NCBI GenBank assembly: GCA_023055505.1
Contig: JALIRH010000045.1
Span: forward strand, 3,162,001-3,226,000
Direction: 5' to 3'
DNA from: Callipepla californica brunnescens
Taxonomy: Eukaryota > Chordata > Aves > Galliformes > Odontophoridae
Length of the DNA: 64,000 nt
Part shown: in pieces, positions 12,501-24,500 of the stretch
Position numbering within the stretch: position 1 is the first letter of the stretch
Layout: every line of letters starts with the position of its first letter
Program-made: the position numbers and the translations under genes
The notes under the pieces: model-generated
Database searches by the model: none
Told to the model about the DNA's origin: nothing
The model's input: the letters and a program-made list of their open reading frames with translations, nothing else

Positions 12501-15500
12501 GAAGAGCCGTGGTAATTTTCCCCAGCCCCAATATTGCTGATCCTATCTCGCAGAGGTCCTCAGCGTGCATTTTCTTTATTATTTTGGGATGGCTGGACAG
12601 GCTTATCACACAGCACATCAATTACATCCCCGTCTGAACCCCCCAGCACCAGGGCGGCGGGTGGGGAATGTTCTGGACGAAGCGGTATGGGAGGGCAACC
12701 AGACAGCCCCGCGACCCCAAAGCGACACCAACGGGCACAGAACCCAAGTCCTTGCCCCAACGTGTCCCCACAACGGGGAGGGCACCTCTGCAGGTGGCTG
12801 CCACTGCAGGGTCGGGGGGGGGGTGGGGAGTGGGCTCACCCCACGCTGGCTCAGGGCTACCGATCTGATGCCATGTGCTGAGGGCAGAGATCCCTGTGGG
12901 CATCCGAGCTCCATCTGTCCTCACCCTGGGCCGGCACCGTGCCCGGCTGAGCTCATTTTCTACCAACCTGACCTCTCTGCCAAAGCGAAATGCCACCTCG
13001 GTGGCACCAGCACACCCCGCTCTGCGGGGATTGGGGTGGCACGGTCCCAGCACCCCGAGGGTTTGCACGAAGGGAAGGGGAGGAGGCCGAGGTAGAAGGA
13101 ACGAGTCCCCGGCACTCTTCAAAAGCATCAAAGGGAGATAATGGTTGGAGAGGATTGGAAACGACAGCCTCGCTCCACGCGATAAAACAGGCAGCTCAGC
13201 TCGCCGTGCAGAAGGTGGGGGGGAATTACAAAGGCTGAGCTTATGATTACAATGAAAGTCATGTCCGCGGAGCTGCTAAATGAGGGGGACTCGGGCCCTC
13301 CCCCAGCACATCGGCATGCACTTCAGATCCACCAGGACGCCCGCGCTGAGCCCACGGCCACGGGGGAACCCATGCACACAGAAATGCTCACGGAGATGCA
13401 CCAGCAAACAGAGAGAGAGGAAAGCCAGAGCTGGGGGGGGACGCGGGGAAGAACGTCGTGCCATTAAGGAACAAAAACCCACAGTCCCTGTGGCTGTCCC
13501 ACGGGAGAAAGAGGTGAAGGAAACCCAAAGGAGACACGGCCCCATCCATCATGCCGAGGGGACGGACAGCCCGGCTCTCATCGGTGCTTAATGAACTCAC
13601 TGCCAGGACCTGGGGGCTCTGATGGACTCTCCCCCCTCTCGGGCAAACAAAACCCCCACCGCAAAACTCCAGTGGAGTGGATTGAATCCTTTTCCCTGTG
13701 TTAAAAGTTGAAAAAGCATCGAACGCGAACAGCAAACAGATGGAGCCGAGGGGGACAGCCAGGACCCGTCCTTATTGCAAAAGGACTCTGCAAAGCGGGC
13801 ACGGGCTGAGCCAGGAGGGCTCCGAGGCACTGCTCATCCCCGCACCGGGTTGGGGGGGGTCTGCCCAGCTCCCCACGGCCCGGCAGCTCGTGAGCACCGC
13901 CGGCTTTGAGCTGCCGGCTCTTGGCCGTGCCCTCCCTCCCCTTTTCCTCCAGGAAAATACAGAGCAGCGACAACGTCTGTTTGCAACAACAACAACAAAT
14001 AAAATAACCGCACCGCCACGCAGCGATGCATCGCGGGGAGCAGTGCTGAGGATGAGCCGGGCAAATGCTCTGCTTGCTCGGGCACACCCCCCCAACGGAG
14101 CTGGGGGGGGGGGGGGGGGGCACGGGATCCAACAGCCCCGCGCAGAAAGCGGGGGGATGGGGGCTTGGGGGGTCACACTGCGGGATTCCCGGTCTCATAG
14201 GGGCACTGCATCCCCCATCCCAGTGCGCTCGCTGCCAGCCGGGGGTCGGGGCTCGGCGTGGGGGGGTTAGGCAGGATGCCCGGGAGAAGTTGGGCAGCTC
14301 GAATTGCGGGGTAACCATGGAGACGGCACGCGTAGCTGGACGGGCACAATGGGGACGTGCGAGGTAAGGGAGGAAGGAGATCTGCGGGCATCCACCGGAG
14401 GACCCGCGGGGACAGCGCGGGACAGCTCCGGAACGGGGACTGCGATCCGGGCAGCACCTGGAGCTGATCCTCCCCCCCCCCCCCCCCCCCCCACACACAC
14501 ACCCTCCCAGGATTAGGGGGGGGGGGGGGTCCCAAGGGCTGCGGGCTCTGCTCATCCCCCTCCAGCTCCGGGTAACTCCGCGCGGGGGATGCGGGGCCAC
14601 GGGAGGTCCCGAGATGCCGGGATGGGGAAGGGGGCGGGGAGGGTTGAGGGGGGGGGGATGATGAGCGGCCCCCCTTCGCTGTCCCCAACCCGGGGGGGCT
14701 GCGGCCGCCGCTGCCCGCAGTGCCGCATTCAGCTCCGCTCCGCAGCCGCGTCCTCCCCGCAAAACCCCAAACGGAGCGCGGCTGAGCCCCCCCCCCCCCC
14801 TCCCCTCCCCCCCAGCAGCCCGGTCCCCCCCCCCCTTGAACGAAGCGAAGGGAACGCGCAGAGCTCGCGGGGACACGCGGGGCCGCACCGTGCGCTGCTC
14901 CTCGGCCGCTCCTCCGCCACTGCAGCGCCCGCAGCGTTCCCCCCCCCCCCCCCCCCAACCCCCACCCCCCCCCCGAGGCCGAGAGGGACCGGGGACGGTC
15001 AGTGCAGCGCTGCGGAGCTCCGCGCACCGGGACGGGAAAGGACACGAGAGGATCCGGGAGAACGGGGGGCACCGGGGTGGGTGAAGAGCGGAGGGAGAGG
15101 AAGGATGGAGAGGGGAAGGATGGAGAGCGATATTAAGGGGGCACACTGGGGAGAAGGGGGGGGGGGGGGAATGGGGGCACCGGGGAGATGAGCGGAACGG
15201 AGCGGGATGGGGGGCGGAGAGGAGATAGGGGAGGGATGCTGGGGGTGGGAAGGGGGGGGGGTGGGGGGGGTACCTGCGCCAGGTGAGCCCGCAGCGCTTC
15301 TCAGCCCCGACCGCCTCCGCTCCGCTCCTCTCCGCAGCGCGGCCCCGGGGGCGGGCGGGGACCCGGGAGCGCAGCGCTGAGCGGAGCGGCCGCCGCCGCC
15401 TCTTCCTCCTCCTCCTCCTCCTCCTCCTCCTCCTCCTCCTCCTCCGCCGCCCGCCCCTCCCGCGGGGTGCGGTTCCCATGACAACCGCGACTCCACCTGT

Positions 15501-18500
15501 CGTGGAGCCGCCACGCGGCGGCGCGCGTCCCCGACGGCGGAGGAGGAGCGTGGAATAAGGGGGGGGGGGGGTGCGCGCACGCGGGCGCGCTCCCGACGGA
15601 GTAGCGCACGTGTGGCCGCACCTGCGTGCACACGTATGTGTGTGTGTGGTGGGGGTGCATGCGCGCTCGTATGAGCGCGTCTACCCACGCGTGTACCCCC
15701 GTGCACACGCGCGCCCACCGCTGTGTACTGCGGCTGTTTCCCTCCGCGATGTATTTTTTTCTCTCCAAAAGCCCCCCCGGGTGGAAAGCACCGTGTGTCA
15801 GCCGGGACCCCCGGAGCGGGGTTGGGGAGGGTGGGGGGGGGGGGGAAGGAGGGCTGATGATGCATTGGGGGGATGTGGGGGGGTCGTGGACTCGGATGCC
15901 CACAGCTGTGACGTTTTGGGGGGGGGGGGGGGGGAGGGGTTATCGGTTCCGAAGTGGGGTTTCAGCAGCACAGCTGCAGAGCCGCACACCTCCCAGCCCT
16001 CTTTCTGAAGGTTTGCACCCAGGTTCCCACTGCTTTTATTCCCGTCCCCCCCCCCCGCCTTTCTCTATGCTGGAAACCCTGTGCCCCACAGCCGTCCTCG
16101 GGCACAGAAGATGCTCCCAAACCCAAACTTTCCCATTCTCCTTCTCTAAAACCCTCTAAATCCTCCCGACCCCCAGCCATCACGCGGGGCGGATTTGCCT
16201 TTCTCAGCTCCTGCCTGAAGAAGAAAAAGTCTTTAAAGCACCGCAATAACGAGGGGAAGATTTCCTGCCTATTTACCGACAGATAACCGCTCTGCACCAG
16301 CTCACGGCTGCAAGCTGCAAAAAGCACTGCGGTGCTGCACCGCTCCCCATCCGAGCCCCAGAGACCCTTTGCAATGGGGATGGGGTGCAACACGGGACCC
16401 CTCCGGGGCCGCCCTCCCGGCCCCACAAATCCGGGCCGTGGGCTGCGATGCTTTTCCTTACTCAGCTCGGTTTCTTTCTCTTATTTCTCTCTGCCCGGGA
16501 GCCGTCGCCTGCACCCCACGGGGACGCGTCTAGTTGGAGATGATAGAGGATTTCTTCCTGCAGCTGCTCCACGCTCGCCCTCCCCTGTGCCTTTTGTTTT
16601 TTATGTTTTTCCCCTCCATAAAAGTGACGGTTTCGGTGGGAACGTGCTGCTGCTCCCACAGACCCCATCGCTGGGGGTCACTCCCCCCATTGCCGCACTG
16701 TGGGGGCACGAGGTTGGACGTCCTTCCCGTGGATCCCTCCGCCTTCAGGCTCTGGGGGAGGTTGGAGTCCCTGGGACCAAACCTGGGGAGCCCTGAGCTC
16801 CGAGGGCACCCGATCCGTGTGCAGCCCCTCTGCTGTGCACTGGGACAGCCCCTCGCTGCCTCCTGCCCCACAGCCCTCCCCCAGGCAGCAATGGGAAGCC
16901 CCCTCGTCTGGAGCTGCCCCACACCGCCCTGGCTCTGAGCATCTCCATCCCGCTCGGGTCAGAGCTGCTCCGCCCCAAGGGAGGGGGTCCCCACCCTGTG
17001 CCCCCCCACGCACCTCATGGCCAGCACACCCACCCGCACCATCTCAGCCAACTCAGTGCGAGATGACCCCCCACCCTGAGGGAGGGGGGCTGCTCCTGCC
17101 CCCTACCACCCCACCCAACCCCTTCACCAAATGAGGTGGGTCCCATCCCCCCACCCCCCGCATCAGGCACCCCTTACCTGGTCCCGCATGCGCTCCTGCT
17201 GCCCGCGCAGCGCCAGCGCGTGCTGCGGGTACTTGTTCTTCAGGTGGTCCATGAAGGCGTCCCGTTTGCGCTCCATCTCTGATTTCTGGAGGCCAGTGAG
17301 GGCCTCGAGGCTCTGGGCGGCGATGACGGTGTGCCTGCGCTCCGAGGTGTGCACCAACCCTACGTTGGAGAAGCGCCGAGTGCCGTTGCCCAACGTGCGG
17401 TACTCCCGCGGGTACTCGGCATCGTCGGCCGAGATCATGTGGGCGCTCGTCCTGTCGGGATCTGCACGGGGAGGGAGAGCAGAGCGGGGTCAGGGGAGAA
17501 CCCTTGGGGGGGTTTGGGGTGCTGAGGTGTGGGGACGGGGCTCGGGGTAGTGTTAAATGTGGCTGAGGTCAGAGGGGCGCGGGGCCAAGCCTTGGTGGGA
17601 TGCAAGCGGTGTGTGGGAGGGGGGAGGGGTGAAGGGTTTGTCCCCCTGAGATGGTGGGGAGGGGGAGGGGGGGAGTCAGGAGGGGCTGGGGGCTGCAGGA
17701 GGGACCCCAACATTCGGGCTGAAACATGGAGTGAACGGCGCTGGAGCACCAACATGGCACAGACGAGACACAGGAGCTGGGCACTGCCCCATGGCACGGA
17801 CAGACAGAGGGACACAGACACACGGACAGACCAGAAAAAGAAAACTCATGGTGGGCTGGGGGGAGGCTTGCATCGTCCATCCCATCAGTGCTGCTCTGTG
17901 CCTGTGGCCGGGGACATTCACCCCCCCACCCCCCTAGACCCACTCCAGCCCTCACAGAGCGCAACCCCGGGCAGTGCTCAGCCCTTCACCACCACGGCCC
18001 ATCCATCAGCATCACACCGTGCCTTCAGTCCCCAGGGAAGCTGTGCTGAGCACACACACCATGAGTGAAACTCACGCCTGGATGTCCCCATCACCCGTCA
18101 CCCCCCTCGGTGGCCGCCTGACCCCATGGCACTCAGCCCCATCCAGTGCCACCTGTGAGCTCGGGGACCTCGTGCTGCTGAGCCGACGTCACCCCATGGC
18201 CACTGTCCCCACCACGTCCAGCTGTCTGGCAACCTGCAGCCCTCCTGCTGCAGGAATCCACCACCGTAAGGCTTTCCTTTCGCTCCCATTTAACCTTGAT
18301 CCATTATTCATCCCCTTCCTTTTCCCCCTTCCTTCCCCAGCTCCTGCGAAGCAAATCATAGAGAGTTTTTCCTTTCCCCCTTAATTATTTATCAGCCCAA
18401 CATATCAGCTTTATAACGAGTGATTGTGTTATTAATGTAGGACAGGATTCCTGTCTGTGCTGCTCGGCTGCTCAAGGTCATATAGAGAGGGGTTTGATGT

Positions 18501-21500
18501 GAGTCTGGTGGTGGCACAGCCCCAAGCAAAAGCCTCGGGGACACCGAGGCCCTGGGACAGCATTCCTCGCATGACAACGGAATCTGAGCAAGCACTGCAA
18601 CTCCTGATCCATCCCACCATGCTCAGCCCGGTCCCCATGTCACCCTTACACAGCAGTCGTGTCCCAAATGCCCTCAGACCCCCGAGGGATGATGTCACTG
18701 GGAGGTGACAGCTGGGTGTGGCACTACCTGTGTGCACCTCTCCCTTTGTGTGGCAGTCCCCAAACCACGCTGTGGGTGTGCTATGGGGCAGCACAGCCCT
18801 CCTGCTCTCAGATGGTCACAGGGTGCTCGTTTGGGGGGCAGAGCAGTGGGGGTGTGCAGCTAGAACCCAGCATCCAGAACTTAGATTCCAGAACCCAGCA
18901 TCCAGAACTCAGAATCCAGAACTCAGCATCCAGAACCCAGCATCCAGAACTCAGAATCCAGATCTCAGCATCCAGAACCCAGCATCCAGATCTCAGAATC
19001 CAGATCTCAGCATCCAGATCTCAGCATCCAGAACCCAGCATCCAGATCTCAGAAGCCAGCACCCAGAGCTCAGCTCTCAGAACCTGGCACCCAGCACCCA
19101 GAGCTCAGCTTCCAGCACCGAGAACACAGAATCCAGAACCCAGCACCCAGAACTCCGCTTCCAGCACCCATCTCTCAGATCCCAACCCCCAAAACCCAGC
19201 CCCCAGCACCTGTCCCAGCCACACTCCTGACTCCTTCCCACCCTCCTCCTCCCGGTGCTGAGCCGCACATCAGCATGCAGCTCCCTGCTCCCTAATTACA
19301 CGCTCCGGGAGCGGAACGCGCCAGCTCTCTGTCTCTCTGCGACTGCTAAAGAGGATGATTTGGAAAGCCCTGCACAATCCGCACCGGGGTCAGAGCAGAA
19401 CCAGGAACCGACAGAGGCTCTTCCCCCTCCGGCTCGCTGCGCTCCAGGAGCACGCATCACCAAGGAGGAGATGCTGCCCCACTTCACCCCTCCAGCAGTG
19501 GGATGGGGCGAGCATCCTCCAGGCGTGCTCCTACCGATGGGAAATCCTAGAAACCCATCCCCAGGAAGCGGGGTTTATCCATCCATCCTCCTTACCTGGC
19601 AGCCGTGCGGCCGCAGCCGTCACCTCCAGGAGAGCAGCAGAACTGGGGGGGCACCGGCGCCCCACAACGCTGTGATGATGCTCCCCAGGATGGGGGGCTT
19701 TGCCACCACCCCGCAGCCGCTCTCCTCCAGCTCCCCGCTCCCTCACTGGGTGCTGGGGGTGGGAGAAGCCCCCCAAAATCCTACCAGAGTCCCAGCGGGG
19801 TGGGCGTCCGGCGGGGTGGTCCGCCCCGATCCCCCCCCACCCGCAGCGTGGCGGGGGTTTATCAGAAAGAGGATCTTTCAAACACAGTTTATTACTGCAG
19901 TTTCATAAATCTTCATGAAGCAGCCAGGCTCGCGCGGGCCGTGAAAGCCGTGACAGTTAGCAGAGCATGAAAAATAGTCCGAGAAAGCAATTGTACCAAA
20001 CGGGGAGGAGAGATGATGTTTGGGGAGAATGGGAGGCAGAAGAATAGAAGCCCTCGGAACTATGCAGCTCCCTGCGCCCGGCCATTAGGGCAGAGGGAAG
20101 ATGCCTTCCCTGAAATGCTGCAGCTGCTGAGCTGCAAACTGCTGCTGCGTGCAGCACCGAGGACACGGCCCAGAGAGCCCCCGTGCTGCAGTAACCCCTT
20201 CCTTGCCACGCTGCTGCAGGGCTCTGGGGGGGAAGGGCAGCAAGAGGTGATGCTCGTTGGGATTTGTGCTGAGCCAGGACCCACGGGGTGGGGGTGGGGG
20301 GCCAAGCAACCGTGCTGGGATGGGACTGTGGTGGTAATGTGGCACTGGGACCCGGTGAGCACAGCCAGTGCACTACTGGGTGCTGCTGGGGGGTGGGGGG
20401 AGGCTCAGCAGCTGCTCACCCCGTACCGAAGTGTGAGACGAGGGTTCTGTATGCCCACGTGGCACTGCTTGGTGGGGCTGTCCTGGTGCATGAGCATCAC
20501 AGCAGGAGCGCTGCACTGCCTCCCAGCAGCCTCGTGCAGAGCAATATGAGCAGTGAAAGCTCACGGACGGCTGTGCTGAAAGCTTCCGTGCGATCTGCTC
20601 GCTCCTGGGCTGACGGAGACCCAGTGTTAGGCAGAGGAGTGCCCACCCCACACAACCCCAGCACAGCCGTCCCCCCACCCCCAGGGGTTCCCCCCCCAAC
20701 AGCGCAGGCCCCCACTGGGCCTTTCTCTCTCAGTTAAAGTGGAAACAAAACACCAAGCACTGACTGCATGGTGGGGAAGTTCCCAGCCCCGTGACTTGCC
20801 AGGACACCCCATGGGTTGGCAGCGCACGGTGCCCGCAGTGCCGGATGTGTCCCTGCACACTCAGCCCTGTCTGTCCCCAGCCATGACATGCTCTGGCCAC
20901 CACCACTGCCAAGAAGCCAGGAAGCAGCACAGACTCCATCCGAGCGCAGAGGGGGACGATGACAGCTAAGGGCCAGCAATGCATCCCTCCATCCCTCAGG
21001 GCCATGAGCTGGGCTGTGAGGATGCAGCCCCCAGCCCTGCCCATACCACAAGCTCCTCTCCCTTCCTCAGCCCCAAAACGTACACCTCATCCTCCCAGCC
21101 CTCCTCCTCCTCCCCACACTGTCTCGTTGGCTCAGCATCTCTCATCCCGTTGCTCCTCAATGCCCGCACAGAGCTGCCCTCGCTTAGGAGGCGAAGGAAA
21201 ACAAATGGGGAGGGGGAGCTCGGGGAGGATGCGCGATGTATGAGGATGAGTCACGGCCAGAGGAGCCGGGCAAAGCTTCCCTCTGCTGCCAGCTTCCTCC
21301 CTGACCCCTGGCAGCGGGGCCGAGGCTGGCAGCATCCCCTGAGCGGCAGGGAGGCAAGGCACTGTGGATGGAGGAGATGCCAGCAGCTCAAGGATAAAAA
21401 TGGAGTGGGGATGGAGGGGGATCTCAGGACCTCCTCTCCCACCCAGCAGCTCGAGGCAGCGCGGTGGGGATGGGTTGAGGTCGTGTGGCTCAGGCAGAGC

Positions 21501-24500
21501 CACTCGATTCGGATGTACATCTCCTGAAAGGACCCAGAGCTTCCCAGCCCCCAGCAGCTCCGTCTCACTCCCACCACCACGCTGAGCCAGGCGTGGGGCA
21601 GTGACTCACTGCGTCGTGCAGCAAAGCGCTGCCAACCCCCCCAACTACACCAGAACCCCATACACAGCCTGGGGAGAGATGAAGCTGACGTTGTGGAGGA
21701 CCTGAGCACCCAAAGCCCCGCAGAGCTGCTGTCTCCGTGGCCCCTTTCCATCTGAACCGCTGCAGGGCCGGGGCACAGCGCAGGTCCCACCTACTCTGAC
21801 TTCAGCAAATTGCTCTGGGAATCAATTCCAATCTATCAGGCATCAGGAAAGCGATAAACTGCCCCTCAAGACACCAAATCGATGCTTCCTCTTAGCCCTG
21901 AGCAGAGCAGAGGGGGTCGGGGGAGGGAAGGAAACAGCCCACCTGGCTGGAGAGAAACAACCCCCAAAACGGGAGCAGGGTTGGGGGGCATGAAGCTCCC
22001 ACCCCATCTGTGCCCCATCTGGCACCAGCACTCCCCCTTTCCCAGCAGTTAGACGGCTTTTAGGTACAGAAGGAGAAAGGGAGAAGGAGCTCCGTGGGGA
22101 GGAAAGAAGGGATCCCAAACAGAGCAGACCCACAGAGAAGCAGTGCTCCCTGTAAGGAATCAGTGGGAGATGCAAGACCCCACAGCTGGGTGCCGTGGTC
22201 AGGGTTTGGGGTGGTTTTTTTGCTGGCATCTCTGCAAGCTTTGGAGGCAGGCAGGAGCACAAGCTGGGGGGTTGGGTGGGGGGAGGGGAGAGAAAGGGAT
22301 GGAGGGAAACACACCAAGCTCAAAAAAAATCAATTCCCGGCAGAAGCACTCCTTCCTTTAATGAGACACGAGCAAGGCCACCACGACTGCTTCGGTGACA
22401 GCAGAAATGAGGATGAACAGCACACGGGTGGCAGCGAGGCGGCCCCAGGACACAGAGGGTCCCGGTGTCACCCATCCCAACACAGGGGGACGGCTGTGGG
22501 ACCCCCCCTGCATGGCTCATCAGCATTGCTGGGTGATAACCAGGAGCAGAGCGCTCTGCTGTGTGGGGCAGCATCACCGTTCCAGCTTGGAAATAGAGTC
22601 AGGATTGGAGCAGAGAGCTTGCAACCAAAGGTAGGAAAGAAATGCAACAGGTTTTGGTGCAGAGGAAGGCAAAAGGATGGGACAAAGCCCCTCTGGGAAG
22701 GGGAGCGTGGCCGGGAGCTGCAGCCGCCCTGGGGTTGCGCAGAATGCTCTCGGTGCAGTTTTTCAGGCAAAGTTAATCACTTCCTCTAATCTGCTGCCAT
22801 TAGTGCAGTCATGCTGACGGCCGGCTCGCTGATGGGAGGCCTGAGCTGCCTGACAGGAGCTCCGACGGCACGCCGCACCTCATCAAAAGCGAATCCATCT
22901 GGAAGAGCACAGCGGGAGCAAAGGGGGGGGGGGGATAGCAGGGAAGCAGGGCTCCGGATGGAGGCACGGAGGGGAAAAACCTCAAATCAAACCCAAAGCT
23001 CCTCCAGTCCTTGCCCTAGAGCCTGCGAGCAGAGCCTCGGGGCAGAGCCATCAAAGCTCTCAGCTCCTGGGGGGGGTCGGGGGAGCGCAGAGCCTGGCGA
23101 GGATCCTGTGCTGGCACAAGGGCACGCAGCTCCTTCGAGGAGTTTGGCTCCTGCTGTGATCAGTGCTGGCAGCAGAGCAGCCCGGAGCCCAGCCGTGCCC
23201 AGAGCACCACGTGGGAAGCGGGCATTTGGGGATCCTGTGCCTCTTCGCACGGAGCTGGAGCGATGCTGAGCTGGGGGGGGGGATGCTGGGGAAGCTATTT
23301 CTGTGTTCTGGAGGGGCTCGGGAGCAACGCTGCAGACGGGGAAGGGAGGACAGCCACTATTTATAAGCACGCAGGTAGCACGTAGGTGGTCGGTCACAGC
23401 CTGCTATGCCAGCCCCGTTAATCACAGCGAGCTACAAGTCCAAAACGCTGGCAAAAAAACACTCAGACCTGCGCCTAAAGCCTCGTAGGTGCCAGAAAGT
23501 GCACACACTGGGATGCAGACGAGCCATACCCCGCCGCCATGGGGCTCCCCAGAGCCACCACCACCCCCCAGCACACAGCATCCAGCCACGGCGTGAAGGC
23601 AATACCCCCTCAGGAGCACCCCAGCACCCAACAGCCGCCCATCCCTCCTCCATCCCCAACCCAAAGCAGCTCCTCCCAGCCGCCCCGAGCCCCTTCCACC
23701 AGCGCCCGCCCGCAGCTGTCCACGCAGCGCGGTGTAGTCAAGCAAAAGGAGGGCACAGCAGCTGCCAGCAGCTCCCAGTATCCCGCCCGGCCCATCCCAG
23801 CATCACCTCCGGGTGCTCATCCCCCCCCCCCCCATCCCCGCTCCGTACCCACGAGCAGCGGTGACAGCCTGCGGTCCCCGGGCTCCGAGGCTCTGTCCTG
23901 CTCCCGCAGCCGAGGGGAAGCGCCCAAGGGATGCTTCGCCCAGCGAGGAAGCATGGTGGCACCCGGGCAGGGGGGAACCGGGACACGGCTCCAAAATCTG
24001 CGCGACAAACACACGCCTTTCGCTAACCGCTCGGAACGCGTCGCCTCCGTCGGGTTCAATCTACGGAGAAGGAGTCGAGCTGCTGGCGTTAATTAATCAC
24101 ACGAGCGGCTCATTACGAAACGCCGACCCCACCCGCGGTACTGACCTCGAGGAGCCCCGCGTTACATCGGCGCGATGGAGAGGAACGGCCGCGGGGTCAC
24201 CGCACCCGCGCAGCGCTCAGCTGCCACCGGACCGTCCCCAGCGATCCCCGCCGCTGTCCCCGCTCCATCTTCGGCTGCTGACGATCGCTGCCCCACTTTC
24301 TGTGCCAGCGGCCATCGCATCCTCCCGGCTCCGCGCCAGCGCTGCGCTCACATCCTCTCCTGCCCCCAGAACTTGCCCCCTCCCCCAGCCCGGCTCAGCG
24401 CTGATGTCTGTCTGTCTGTCTTTCCTCCCGTCTGTCTCAGGCACTCCAGAGCTCCCCGTGGGTCTCTGGGTATTATCGGTGGTGGGTTTTTTTTTTGTGT

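Larger units (their letters stand above)
11153..17177. other. SRCIN1: SRCIN1 intron 2 (6.0 kb)
   Basis: The interval contains the T/G-rich tract next to the microexon, an internal CpG island at about 13.8-15.6 kb with long G/C runs, and otherwise unremarkable sequence. No further SRCIN1 exon was found. Confidence 0.7.

Noticed and set aside
13701..15479. 592-codon minus-strand open frame in intron 2
   Set aside because: It consists of Pro, Arg and Gly-rich translation of a CpG island with a poly-Arg (AGG)n start. No family motif is present, it crosses many homopolymers, and overlapping open frames of similar length exist on both strands.
392..17461. Calling the left-hand gene KIAA1217
   Set aside because: Exon 2 (SADDAEYPREYRT, GLVHTSERRHTV) and the microexon PNYWSFK belong to SRCIN1; KIAA1217 differs in both.
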